Below, piece after piece: positions 17,638 through 26,524 of a DNA stretch of 64,000 nt; within the stretch, counting starts at the first letter, position 1; each line of letters begins with the position of its first letter. This DNA comes from Massilia antarctica. GTDB lineage: Bacteria > Pseudomonadota > Gammaproteobacteria > Burkholderiales > Burkholderiaceae_D. The stretch covers positions 2,108,001 through 2,172,000 of the forward strand of contig NZ_CP065053.1 in assembly GCF_015689335.1 (NCBI RefSeq), written 5' to 3'. The notes under the pieces are model-generated. The model did no database searches and was not told where the DNA came from. It was given only the letters and a program-made list of their open reading frames with translations. Made by a program: the position numbers and the translations under genes.

Positions 17638-20600
17638 ATCAACGCCCCGATCAACGCCCCGTCGCCCGAGCTGACGGCTCGCCTGACCGCCCCGAGCCGC
17701 GCCTACAAGAACAGCGCACGCCTCGCGGTCGCCGGCCTGCTGCTGTTCGTCGCGCTGTACTGCGGCCTGGCCGGCTGGTTCCTGTACACGCCCTGGCAGG
17801 TCTTCGTCGACGGCGCCGGCAGCGACATCGGCCTTTTCGCCTACATCATGGCTGCCTGTTCGCTGTTCATTGGCGTGATGATGCTCAAGGCGATTTTCTC
17901 GGTGCGTAACGCCAAGTTGGAGGATTTGCACGAGGTCACCGCCAGTGAGCAGCCGCGCCTGTTCGCCTATCTGTTCGAGCTGGCCGATGCCGCCGGCGCG
18001 CCGCGTCCGCACAAGGTGTTCCTGTCGGCCAGGGTGAATGCCGCGGTGTTCTACGACCTGTCGCTGTTCAACCTGATTTTCCCGTCCAAGAAGAACCTGG
18101 AAATCGGCCTGCCGCTGGTGAACACGCTCTCGCGCGGCGAACTGCGCGCCGTGCTGGCCCACGAATTCGGCCATTTCGCGCAGCGCTCGATGGCGGTCGG
18201 GCGCTGGGTCTACGTGGCCCAGCAGATCGCCGGCCACATGGTCGCGCGGCGCGACAAGTTCGACGAATTCCTGGTCGGCGTGGGCAGGATCGATTTGCGC
18301 CTGACCATGGCGGTGGGCGTGCTGCAAGTGATTATCTGGTCGATCCGTTCGCTGATCGACAGCCTGTTCCGGGTGGTGGTGGTGATGCAGCGCGCCCTGT
18401 CGCGCGAAATGGAAATGCAGGCCGACCTGGTGGCCGTGTCGCTGACCGGCAGCGACGCCCTGATTCACGCGCTGCACCGCACCCGTGGCGCGGACGACGC
18501 GTGGGAGCGCGCGCTGGTCTTCATCGCCGACGAACACGCCGCCGGCCGCGCCACGCGCGACGCCTTCGCGGTACAGACCCACATGCTGCAGCGTATGAGC
18601 AGCATCCTCAACGACCGCGCCTATGCCGAAGTCCCGCCGCTGCCCGAGAAGGGGCAGGCCAAGCACCGCGTGTTCAAGGCCGAACTGGCGCAGCCTTCCA
18701 AAATGTGGCTCTCCCACCCGCTCAATCACGAACGCGAAGCGAACGCCAAGCGCATTTACGTGGCCGCCCCGATCGACCCGGCCAGTGCCTGGTCGATCTT
18801 CGAACGCCCGTCCGCGCTGCGCGAGCAGATGACCAGCCGCCTGCTGGGCGAGGGCGAATCCACCCCGATCGACCTGGAAGAATCGCTCAAGCTGCTGGCG
18901 CGTCCGTTCAAGCGCGAACAGTACAACCGCCGTTACTGCGGCGTGTATTTCGCCCGCCCGCTGACCCGCCATGCGCAGTCCCTGGCGCAGCTGCGCGAGG
19001 GCCACTACCCGGCGGCGCCGGAAGCACTGGGAACGCTGTACCCGGCCTCGCTGACGGCCGACGTCCATCTGCTGCGCACCCTGCAAGACGAACGCGCCCA
19101 GCTCGACGCGCTGATCGCCGGTGTGCTGACGGCGCCGGGCGGGGTGGTGCGCCTGCGCGGGGAAGAATTCAGCAAGAAGCAGCTGCCGGCGGCGCTGGCG
19201 CGGGTGCGCGAGGAAATCGATGCGGTCAACGCGCGCCTGCAGCGGCACGACTGGATGTGCCGCAGCTGGCACCAGAACATGGCGCGCCAGCTTGGTGGCG
19301 GCTGGGAAGCCTATCTCGACGGCCTGCTGGCGATGGTGCATTACGCCGAACACCGTCTGGCCGACCTGAAGGACGCGCAGGGCATGCTCAATAACGCGGC
19401 GGCGGTGGTCACGGCGGTACACCGCGTGACTTCCGAAGGGGTCTCGCGCGTGGTCGGCCAGGCCAACGAACTGCATTACGTCATGGACCAGATCTACAAG
19501 GAAGCCGGCGCGGTGCATCTGGACGCGCGCCTGACCGCGCGCATGGAGCTCAATACCGACTGGCGCCAGGCGCTGGGCGAATTTACCCTGTCACTGGCCT
19601 ACATCGACAACATCAACGAATGGATGCGCGCTTCCGAGAGCTGGGCCAGGCGCCTGACGAACGCGCTCGACGCGCTGCGTCTGGACGCCCTTGAAGAGCT
19701 CTTGATCACCGAAACCATGATCGCGCGTTGCTCGCGCGGGGGCGAAGCGATGCCGGCCGCGCCGGGGCCATCGAAGGCGCCGCCGTCGTACCCGGTGCTG
19801 CTGCCCGGCGCCGAACGCAAGCGCCAGCAGAAGCTTAGCTGGCGGGCGCGCTTCGAGCGGGCCGACGGCTTCGTGCCGGGCGCCGCGCGCCTGCTGGTGG
19901 CCGCGTCAATCGTGCTCGCGGTCCTGAGCGCCGGTTCCTTTACCCGCGGCGGCGTGTCGGCCTTCGGCAGCGATCCGGTCATCATTGTGTACAACGGCCT
20001 GGGTACGCCAGTGAACGTGAACATCGACGGCAAGACGGTGAGCGTGCCGGCGCATATGAACCGGGAACTGACCGTGCCGGCGCTGGGCAAGCACCATGTC
20101 GAGACGCGCAGCGGCGATGGCCGGTTGATCGAAGCGTTCGACGCCGAGGCCAGGCGCGGCGGGCATCCGGTCTACAACGTGGCGTCGGCCACGCCGCTGG
20201 TGAACTGGTGGGCAAATTACGGCAAGGTCAAGCCCAGAGCGGAACAGATACTGGGCGCGCTGCGCTGGACCGACAGCAATGTCGACTTCCTGTTTGCCAC
20301 ACCGCCCAAGAGTATCACCGGCAAGGGCAATGGCGGCTATCGTAGCGTGCTTGACGGCCTGGCCGACGAAGCCCCGGAAACCCAGCTCGGCACGCTGACC
20401 GACGAGGCGCAGAAAAAACATGCGGGCCTGATGCACGCGCGCTGGGACGCTACCACCTTGGCGTACAGCGAAAGCTGGTTCACCTACGCCGCCACGTTCC
20501 CCGAATATGCGGCCGTGCTGGAGGAACGCTTGCGGCGCGAGCCGCGCGACGTGTTCCTGCGGCGCGCCGAAATGGACTTGGCCAGCGAGGCGCGCAAGCC

Positions 20601-21465
20601 TGTGCTGTGCGCGGAACTGGGCGCGCAAGCGGCCGCGCAGCCCGACGACGGCGACGCCTTCTATCTCGCGCTGCGCTGCCGCCACGAAGATCCGAACGTG
20701 AAGCGCCTGATGCTCAAGGCGCGCGCACGCTGGCCCGGGAACCTCTGGCTGGCACGCTGGTCCGCGTACGACAAGCTGCACTCGAAAGACTTCAGCGCCG
20801 CTGCCCCCGATCTCGAACAAATCGTGCGCGCCACGCCTGGCGGAAGCAACTATGCAGGCCTGGACCTGGCGCGCGTACGACGCTACCTCGCGCCGGACGC
20901 CGATCTCGGCGATTTGGTGAAAGATTCACGCCGGCTGCAGGAACTGGTGACGATCGAGAAAGGGCCGCTGTCCTCGGACTCGCCGCTGCGCGCCTATTAC
21001 GCCCTGTCGACCGGACGCCTGAACGAAGCGCACCAGATCGCGGAAGACAATCCGACACGCGCGGCGCATGTGCTGCGCCTGGCCGCCGCTTCCGATGGCG
21101 CCGATGCGGACATGATCAAACGCGCCATGGCGCTGCCGTTCGCGGCCGGCACCGACAGCGCCACCACTTGGGTTGGACTCGCGCTGGCGCAAAAGCACGG
21201 CTACGATACCGCGCCGTTCCGTAAATCGACCTTGGAGGCGGCGGGACCATACCAGCAGCAGATGCTGGCCTTCTTCGACAGCATCGCCGCCGGCAAGGAC
21301 CCGCGCGCGGCTGAGCGCCTGATCGACACCGTCCCGCCCTCGGTACGCGCGCATGCGTACAGCGCGACGCTGGTGCTGCTCGGGCAAAAGGCGCCGGCCG
21401 AGTGGCGCGTGGCGGTCAAGCGCCTGCTGTTCATATCGGAGCGGCCGTACTTCAATGCGGCGTAA
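17638..21465 (+). CDS. Giant membrane M48-family metallopeptidase, copy B, predicted ATC start
   Basis: About 1275 residues, a tandem paralogue of the gene before it with the same domain order and near-identical length. HEFGH is at 175-179 and SREMEMQADLVAV supplies the third zinc ligand. TM helices lie at about 30-50 and 68-88 and near 755; the beta domain reads VIIVYNGLGTPVNVNIDG; the helical C-terminus ends SERPYFNAA (copy A: SERPYFKES). Two in-frame ATGs exist upstream (17512, 17521), but they precede or overlap the conserved promoter block and lack similarity to copy A. The Shine-Dalgarno AGGAGA points to ATC 17638 as the start. Having two kept copies suggests different substrates or regulation; the function is unknown. 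Confidence 0.85.
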   Translation: MNAPINAPSPELTARLTAPSRAYKNSARLAVAGLLLFVALYCGLAGWFLYTPWQVFVDGAGSDIGLFAYIMAACSLFIGVMMLKAIFSVRNAKLEDLHEVTASEQPRLFAYLFELADAAGAPRPHKVFLSARVNAAVFYDLSLFNLIFPSKKNLEIGLPLVNTLSRGELRAVLAHEFGHFAQRSMAVGRWVYVAQQIAGHMVARRDKFDEFLVGVGRIDLRLTMAVGVLQVIIWSIRSLIDSLFRVVVVMQRALSREMEMQADLVAVSLTGSDALIHALHRTRGADDAWERALVFIADEHAAGRATRDAFAVQTHMLQRMSSILNDRAYAEVPPLPEKGQAKHRVFKAELAQPSKMWLSHPLNHEREANAKRIYVAAPIDPASAWSIFERPSALREQMTSRLLGEGESTPIDLEESLKLLARPFKREQYNRRYCGVYFARPLTRHAQSLAQLREGHYPAAPEALGTLYPASLTADVHLLRTLQDERAQLDALIAGVLTAPGGVVRLRGEEFSKKQLPAALARVREEIDAVNARLQRHDWMCRSWHQNMARQLGGGWEAYLDGLLAMVHYAEHRLADLKDAQGMLNNAAAVVTAVHRVTSEGVSRVVGQANELHYVMDQIYKEAGAVHLDARLTARMELNTDWRQALGEFTLSLAYIDNINEWMRASESWARRLTNALDALRLDALEELLITETMIARCSRGGEAMPAAPGPSKAPPSYPVLLPGAERKRQQKLSWRARFERADGFVPGAARLLVAASIVLAVLSAGSFTRGGVSAFGSDPVIIVYNGLGTPVNVNIDGKTVSVPAHMNRELTVPALGKHHVETRSGDGRLIEAFDAEARRGGHPVYNVASATPLVNWWANYGKVKPRAEQILGALRWTDSNVDFLFATPPKSITGKGNGGYRSVLDGLADEAPETQLGTLTDEAQKKHAGLMHARWDATTLAYSESWFTYAATFPEYAAVLEERLRREPRDVFLRRAEMDLASEARKPVLCAELGAQAAAQPDDGDAFYLALRCRHEDPNVKRLMLKARARWPGNLWLARWSAYDKLHSKDFSAAAPDLEQIVRATPGGSNYAGLDLARVRRYLAPDADLGDLVKDSRRLQELVTIEKGPLSSDSPLRAYYALSTGRLNEAHQIAEDNPTRAAHVLRLAAASDGADADMIKRAMALPFAAGTDSATTWVGLALAQKHGYDTAPFRKSTLEAAGPYQQQMLAFFDSIAAGKDPRAAERLIDTVPPSVRAHAYSATLVLLGQKAPAEWRVAVKRLLFISERPYFNAA

Positions 21466-21570
21466 GCACTGCCTGCGACATTGCCAATACCGGGCGCGCA
21501 AAGCCGACTATAATTTCCGGTTCGCGCGCACCGTGCGCCCTGTATTGACAACTTTGCCGGAGCTTTACCG

Positions 21571-23337
21571 ATGATCCGTTCTGCGCTGCTGCTTGCCCTG
21601 CTGTCCGCCGTGCCCCTTGCGCACGCCGCCCCCGACTTGAGCACCGTCGCGGAGCGTTCGCAATTCCAGAAAACCGGCCGCTACGACGAAGTCATCGCGC
21701 TGTGCTCCGCGTTCCAGAAAGCCTATCCGAAGCAGGTCAAGTGCATTGAGTTCGGACGCACGCCGGAAGGGCGGCCTATGCAGGCGCTGGTGGTCACGCG
21801 CACCGGTGCCATGACGGCGCAAGCCGCGGCGGCGCGCGCCATCCCCGTGGTGCTGGTCCAGGGCGGCATCCACGCCGGCGAGATCGATGGCAAGGATGCC
21901 GGCTTCCTGGCGCTGCGCGAGGTGCTGGACAACCGCGCCGCGCCGGGAGCGCTGGACAAGCAGGTGCTGCTGTTCGTCCCGGTCTTCAACGTCGACGGCC
22001 ACGAACGCTTCAAGCAGTGGAACCGCCCCAACCAGCGCGGCCCGGTTGAAATGGGCTGGCGCACCACCGCCCAGAACTTCAACCTGAACCGCGATTACGC
22101 CAAGGCCGACTCCATTGAAATGCAGGCCATGCTGGCGCTGGTGAACGCGTGGGATCCGCTGGTCTATGTCGACCTGCACGTGACCGACGGCGCCAAGTTC
22201 GAGCACGATATTTCGATCCAGGTGGAGCCGGTGCATTCGGCCGATGCCGAGTTCCGCAAGGCGGGGCTGGCGCTGCGCAGCGGCGTGCTGGCCGATATCA
22301 CGAAGCTGGGCTCCCTGCCGCAGCCGTTCTACATGTCGTTTGCGGAAGACGACAATCCGGCATCCGGCTTTGCCGACGGCGTCTCGGACCCGCGTTTCTC
22401 GACCGGCTATTTTGCCTTGCGCAACCGGATTGGCATGCTGGTCGAAACCCATTCGTGGAAGGATTATCCGACCCGGGTGCGCATCACGCGCAATTCGGTG
22501 GTGTCGGTGCTCGACCAGGTGGCGCAGCATGGCAAGGCGTGGCAGGCGGCGGCGCGCGACGCCGATGCGCGTGCGGCGCGGCTGGGCGGTACCGAGCTGC
22601 CGCTCACTTACAAGGCCACCGACAAGGTGCGCATGATCGACTTCCGCGGTTACGCGTACACGCGCACGCCGTCGGACGTATCGGGCGCCTTGATGACGCG
22701 TTACGACGAAACCAAACCGCAAATCTGGACCGTGCCGCTGCGCGACGAGATTGTGCCCGACGTGATGGCCACCGCGCCCAAGGCCGGCTACATCGTGCCT
22801 GCCGCGCATGCGGCCATGGTGGCGCGTAAGCTGGGCCAGCACGGCATCGCTTACCGCACCCTGGGCGCAGTGGACGCCAAGGCGAAAGCGGAAGTGGAAA
22901 CCTTCCGCGCCGAGAAGGTGACGTACGCACCGGCTTCGCTCGAATCGCACCAGCGCGTGACGGTGCAGGGCACGTGGAAAGCGGAGCCGCGCGCGCTGGA
23001 GAAGGGCGCGCTGTTCGTGCCGGTGGCGCAGGCCAAGGCGCGCCTGGTAATCGCCCTGTTCGAGCCGGCCGGCCCGGATTCGCTGGTCCAGTGGGGGATG
23101 TTCAACACCGCGTTCGAGCGCAAGGAATACATGGAAGACTATGTGGCCGAGGAGGTCGCGCGCGAGATGATGGCGGCCGATCCGGCGCTGGCGGCCGCGT
23201 TCAAGGCGAAGGTCGACAGCGATGCGGCGTTCGCCAAGAACCCCCAGGCGCGGCTGGAGTTTTTCGCCAGGCGCCACACCTCGTATGACGAGCGCCTGAA
23301 CCTGTATCCGGTGCTGCGCACGGCGGTGGCGCCGTAA
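21571..23337 (+). CDS. Secreted M14-family zinc carboxypeptidase
   Basis: 588 residues with a clear signal peptide (IRSALLLALLSAVPLAHAA). The peptidase domain holds the M14 zinc ligands His101 and Glu104 (GGIHAGEIDGKD) and His203 (YVDLHVTDG), with the substrate-binding region FNVDGHERF and NFNLNRDY between them. M14 enzymes remove C-terminal amino acids, or act on peptidoglycan peptides, in the periplasm or outside the cell. The C-terminal 250 residues form an extra domain of unknown role. The gene follows the M48 pair by 105 bases; TATAAT at 21509-21514 is a possible -10, although its best -35 (TTGCCA 21481) is too far, so separate transcription is only likely. Confidence 0.88.
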   Translation: MIRSALLLALLSAVPLAHAAPDLSTVAERSQFQKTGRYDEVIALCSAFQKAYPKQVKCIEFGRTPEGRPMQALVVTRTGAMTAQAAAARAIPVVLVQGGIHAGEIDGKDAGFLALREVLDNRAAPGALDKQVLLFVPVFNVDGHERFKQWNRPNQRGPVEMGWRTTAQNFNLNRDYAKADSIEMQAMLALVNAWDPLVYVDLHVTDGAKFEHDISIQVEPVHSADAEFRKAGLALRSGVLADITKLGSLPQPFYMSFAEDDNPASGFADGVSDPRFSTGYFALRNRIGMLVETHSWKDYPTRVRITRNSVVSVLDQVAQHGKAWQAAARDADARAARLGGTELPLTYKATDKVRMIDFRGYAYTRTPSDVSGALMTRYDETKPQIWTVPLRDEIVPDVMATAPKAGYIVPAAHAAMVARKLGQHGIAYRTLGAVDAKAKAEVETFRAEKVTYAPASLESHQRVTVQGTWKAEPRALEKGALFVPVAQAKARLVIALFEPAGPDSLVQWGMFNTAFERKEYMEDYVAEEVAREMMAADPALAAAFKAKVDSDAAFAKNPQARLEFFARRHTSYDERLNLYPVLRTAVAP

Positions 23338-23366
23338 GGAATTTTCAGACGAACAAACAGGGCCGT

Positions 23367-23630
23367 TCAACCGGCCCTGGACTTGCGTCGCTTCGTTTGC
23401 CTGGCTTTACCAGCACGTGCCTGCTCGATGGATTTCGCCAGATGCGCGGCGTTGGCGGGCGAGCCAAGCAAGTGCACGGTTTCCAACAGGCTGGTGTAGT
23501 AGTCGAAGGACATCACCACGGCGTCAGGCCCATCCCCGCGTGAAATCACCGTCACATCGGCATCCTGTATAACCTGATCAATAACGGCCCTCAGGCTGTT
23601 GCGTGCATCGGAAAAATGAATGATTCTCAT
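23367..23630 (-). CDS. YefM/Phd-type antitoxin without an adjacent RelE/Doc toxin
   Basis: 87 residues. The N-terminus (MRIIHFSDARNSLRAVIDQV) and the following VTVISRGDGPDAVVMSFDYY match the Phd/YefM DNA-binding antitoxin fold; the C-terminal tail is basic (KARQTKRRKSRAG), unlike the usual toxin-wrapping acidic tail. No RelE, Doc or YoeB gene follows: the next gene on this side is the M14 peptidase, convergent and 29 bases away. Upstream, 42 bases off and in the same direction, is a YjjJ/HipA-like kinase, so either the classical toxin was lost or this protein works with the kinase. Family call is good; partner is inference. Confidence 0.82.
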   Translation of the reverse strand: MRIIHFSDARNSLRAVIDQVIQDADVTVISRGDGPDAVVMSFDYYTSLLETVHLLGSPANAAHLAKSIEQARAGKARQTKRRKSRAG

Positions 23631-23672
23631 GTAGTCCTCCGTCGTTCCGTATCGTTACAGCGCGCCTGCACT

Positions 23673-25043
23673 TCAATCCGGCGCCCCGCTGCCAGCGCCG
23701 GAATCGAGTTGATGTACCGTATTCATATGCCGGCGGGCGACGTCGGTCTTGAAAGGAGGGGAAATGCGGGGATCGTCCATGACGTCCTTCCAGAACGCGA
23801 GCGCCATGCGGTAGCATACGCCCAGATGGCGTAAATCGAGCCGCGCTCCCAGATTCGGCACCCATTCGCGCTCGGTCACTTCGCCGTGCGCACTCGGGCG
23901 GTACAGCATCGGCAGCATGTCGTAGGCGTCGAGCAAGCGGCGCTTGCCATCCGGTGTCCACGACAGCGCGATGTTCCCGTGATGCCGGTCCGTATTGCCG
24001 ATCAGCGCCCCGTAAAGATCGAGCATGGCCACCGTGGCGACATCGTCTTCGGTGAGCTTGCCCATGCGTCCCAGTTCCTGCGCCACCGCGGTCCAATATT
24101 GATCGAGCATGCCCAACTCGCCATCGAATGCCTCCAACGTCGCCATGGGCCGGCGCCCTTCAAGTCCGACCCTGTCGATCCGTACCACTTCAAGAAATAC
24201 CCGTTCTCCGCTTTTTAGTATCGAGGTGCTGACGGCGGCGATGTTGTGGCGCGCGAGGACCGCCAGCGCCAGATGTTCGCAGACCAGCAAGTCGCCCCAG
24301 CGGCGTCCGCCCGGTGTGTCCACGGGTGGAGAAAACTTCACCATCACATGCTCCACCAGGCCCTGTTCGCTGCGCTCGACCACCGCGGTGAATTTGGGCT
24401 GCTCGCCACCGGCCGAGGAACCCGGCGGCTCTCCCTGCATCACCTGTTCGGCCATCACCGGATACAGCGCGGCGCGCCAGTCCTGCGGGATGAGCGACGC
24501 GCGCATCCCGCTCCGGTCGGCGATATACCTGGCGTACGATTCATTGCCTAGAATGAGGTTGCCGGCCGCGTGTTCGCTGCGCCGCGCAAGGTACTGAAGC
24601 ACATGCTCATCGGTCCACCTGAGGATATCGGTGGGCAGGTCGAGGTCCCGATGTTTGCGCGGCTCGAACCGGCCCAGGAAACCGTGTGGCCGCAAGTCCC
24701 TGAGAAACCAGGGCATGCCTGTGTACAAGGTGTATGCCCGGTTGTGCGGCCGGGTCAGCACGTAAAAGCCTCCCTGAAGCGCGGTCAGGTCGCCGATGGC
24801 GCTGACCATGCCCGCCGTGGAAACGCAAAACACCGGGACCGGGGCTGTAATCCCGCTCACCTGGCGTTGCAGCGCATACCGGCGCGCTTTGCCCGCGCCC
24901 AGCACAACGCCATCCGGTATGACTTGCCACAGACGCGACAAGGTCGACTGGCTGACCGCCAATGCATCCATGATCGTCGATGCGCTGGCCGGCCCGCGCA
25001 GCAACAGCCATCTTAACTTGTCAATATGCTCATTCTTGGCCAT
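23673..25043 (-). CDS. yjjJ: YjjJ/HipA-like Ser/Thr kinase with N-terminal HTH
   Basis: 456 residues, close to E. coli YjjJ (HipH). An N-terminal winged helix-turn-helix (about 8-45; ASTIMDALAVSQSTLSRLWQ) replaces the separate HipB of classical hipBA. The kinase part keeps the ATP-loop signature SSAGGEQPK (209-217), the catalytic NTDRHHGN (350-357) and the metal-binding LLDAYDMLP (370-378). HipA relatives phosphorylate translation factors or aminoacyl-tRNA synthetases and slow growth. The HTH suggests it may bind its own promoter, where four 12-bp palindromic repeats occur (25059-25140). It is followed closely by a YefM-type gene. An active kinase is expected; toxicity and target are not shown by sequence. 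Confidence 0.88.
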   Translation of the reverse strand: MAKNEHIDKLRWLLLRGPASASTIMDALAVSQSTLSRLWQVIPDGVVLGAGKARRYALQRQVSGITAPVPVFCVSTAGMVSAIGDLTALQGGFYVLTRPHNRAYTLYTGMPWFLRDLRPHGFLGRFEPRKHRDLDLPTDILRWTDEHVLQYLARRSEHAAGNLILGNESYARYIADRSGMRASLIPQDWRAALYPVMAEQVMQGEPPGSSAGGEQPKFTAVVERSEQGLVEHVMVKFSPPVDTPGGRRWGDLLVCEHLALAVLARHNIAAVSTSILKSGERVFLEVVRIDRVGLEGRRPMATLEAFDGELGMLDQYWTAVAQELGRMGKLTEDDVATVAMLDLYGALIGNTDRHHGNIALSWTPDGKRRLLDAYDMLPMLYRPSAHGEVTEREWVPNLGARLDLRHLGVCYRMALAFWKDVMDDPRISPPFKTDVARRHMNTVHQLDSGAGSGAPD

Positions 25044-25058
25044 CGTACCAGCGCCGAG

Positions 25059-25140
25059 TGAATAGATTCGTTTGCACCCCTGTCACAGGGAAGAAGAACC
25101 CGAATGAATAGATTCGTGAATGGATTCGTGAATAGAATCA
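25059..25140 (-). repeat. Four 12-bp repeats upstream of the YjjJ-like gene (candidate operators)
   Basis: TGAATAGATTCG at 25059-25070 and 25105-25116, TGAATGGATTCG at 25117-25128 and TGAATAGAATCA at 25129-25140. The last three are directly adjacent. Each core is a small palindrome, GAAT-NN-ATTC (the fourth is degenerate). They lie in the only upstream region of the kinase gene, whose start is 25043. Confidence 0.75.
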
Positions 25141-25162
25141 TACGCTCGCCCGCCGTCGACGT

Positions 25163-25188
25163 AAAAAAGCCCGCATCGGCGGGCTTTT
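25163..25188 (-). terminator. Rho-independent terminator of the folM-folB-ttcA operon
   Basis: Ten-bp stem AAAAGCCCGC/GCGGGCTTTT (25165-25174 and 25179-25188), four-base loop; read on the minus strand the stem is followed by TTTTTTAC. It lies 19 bases after the ttcA stop. Confidence 0.92.
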
Positions 25189-25206
25189 CAGTCAAAACCA
25201 TCAGCC

Positions 25207-26109
25207 TCACATCGGCTGCAGCGGAATCGTCCCCATGGTCGGCGTCGAACACGGTTCCTCGTCGAAAGCGATATCGCCCAGCGGGCTGGCCACGCCATCG
25301 GCCTTGATATCCTTGAACCCGAACAGCTCTTGGTCCATCAGGTGCGACGGCACGACGGTGGACAGCGACGAGAAAATGCTCTCGACCCGGCCCGGATATT
25401 TTTTCTCCCACTCGCGCATCAGGTTCTTGATCTGCTTGCGCTGCAGGTTCTCCTGCGAGCCGCACAGGTCGCACGGGATGATCGGGAACTGCTTGACCTC
25501 GGCGTAGCGCTCCGAATCGGCTTCCTTCACGTAGGCCATCGGGCGGATCACCATGTGCTTGCCGTCGTCGGACACCAGCTTGGCCGGCATGGCCTTGAGT
25601 TTCCCACCGAAGAACATATTCAGGAAAAAGGTCTCGAGGATGTCGTCGCGGTGGTGGCCCAAGGCGATCTTGTTGCATTTCAACTCATCGGCCACCCGGT
25701 ACAAAATCCCGCGCCGCAGGCGCGAACACAGCGAGCAGGTGGTCTTCCCTTCCGGGATCAGGCGCTTGACGATGCTGTAGGTATCCTGGTTCTCGATATG
25801 GAACGGCACGCCCAGTTTGGTCAGATAAGCCGGCAGGATATCGGCCGGGAAGTTCGGCTGCTTCTGGTCCAGGTTGACGGCGATGATCTCGAAGTGGATC
25901 GGCGCGCGTTCGCGCAGGGTCAACAGGATATCGAGCAGCGCGTAGCTGTCCTTGCCGCCCGACAGGCACACCATCACCTTGTCGCCGTCTTCGATCATGT
26001 TAAAGTCGCCGATGGCCTGGCCGACCTGGCGGCACAGGCGCTTGTGCAGCTTCTGGTTTTCGTGGGCGACCTTGTCGGCGCTGCGCTCGATCACGTCCGC
26101 TTCGCTCAT
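25207..26109 (-). CDS. ttcA: tRNA 2-thiocytidine biosynthesis protein TtcA
   Basis: 300 residues from ATG 26109, which overlaps the folB stop (ATGA). Thiolates cytidine 32 of certain tRNAs in the cytoplasm using ATP and an iron-sulphur cluster. Seen: the PP-loop [13 protein letters not shown], the first cysteine pair [24 protein letters not shown] and the second Cys motif [13 protein letters not shown]. An open frame continues upstream but is inside folB and in a different frame from it, so the Met of [10 protein letters not shown] is the start. It is the last gene of a three-gene operon with folate genes, a common beta-proteobacterial arrangement. Confidence 0.97.
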   Translation of the reverse strand: MSEADVIERSADKVAHENQKLHKRLCRQVGQAIGDFNMIEDGDKVMVCLSGGKDSYALLDILLTLRERAPIHFEIIAVNLDQKQPNFPADILPAYLTKLGVPFHIENQDTYSIVKRLIPEGKTTCSLCSRLRRGILYRVADELKCNKIALGHHRDDILETFFLNMFFGGKLKAMPAKLVSDDGKHMVIRPMAYVKEADSERYAEVKQFPIIPCDLCGSQENLQRKQIKNLMREWEKKYPGRVESIFSSLSTVVPSHLMDQELFGFKDIKADGVASPLGDIAFDEEPCSTPTMGTIPLQPM

Positions 26110-26504
26110 GCTGTTTCCTTGATCTGGAATACCTCGACGCCGACGCCTTCGCAGTCCGGATACACGTCCGGCTTCATGGTCGACACGCACACCGCGTGCA
26201 CGTTCGGGTGCGCCAGCATCGCGCGCACCACGTCGTCGCACAGGGTCTCCTGCAGGTGCACGTGGCCCTGGGCCATGCGGCGCGCGATGGTTTCGCGCAT
26301 GAAGTCATAGTCCACCACTTCGGCCAGCTGGTCGTCCTTGGGCGTGGACAGCGCCAGCGGAATGTACAAATCGACGTTGATCAGGACGCGCTGCTCGCCC
26401 TTTTTCTCGAAGTCGTGCACGCCGATGTTGATCATCACTTCGTAATTGCGCAGGAACAGGCGGCGGCAGGCGCTCAGCTTGGGGTGGGACAGGGCGGACA
26501 GCAT
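26106..26504 (-). CDS. folB: Dihydroneopterin aldolase
   Basis: 132 residues. Converts 7,8-dihydroneopterin to 6-hydroxymethyl-dihydropterin and glycolaldehyde in folate synthesis. The family pattern is present: [19 protein letters not shown] at the N-terminus, an acidic dimer strand [22 protein letters not shown] carrying the pterin-anchoring Glu, and the C-terminal [19 protein letters not shown] 26504 is chosen because the frame upstream enters the neighbouring reductase gene. The stop overlaps ttcA. The tight link to an SDR pteridine-reductase-like gene upstream supports the assignment. Confidence 0.93.
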   Translation of the reverse strand: MLSALSHPKLSACRRLFLRNYEVMINIGVHDFEKKGEQRVLINVDLYIPLALSTPKDDQLAEVVDYDFMRETIARRMAQGHVHLQETLCDDVVRAMLAHPNVHAVCVSTMKPDVYPDCEGVGVEVFQIKETA

Positions 26505-26524
26505 AGGGAGTCTTTCAGGTTGTT

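Noticed and set aside
21545..21570. Consensus TTGACA at 21545-21550 as the -35 of the M14 gene
   Set aside because: A -10 would fall at the start codon; the box is probably coincidental.
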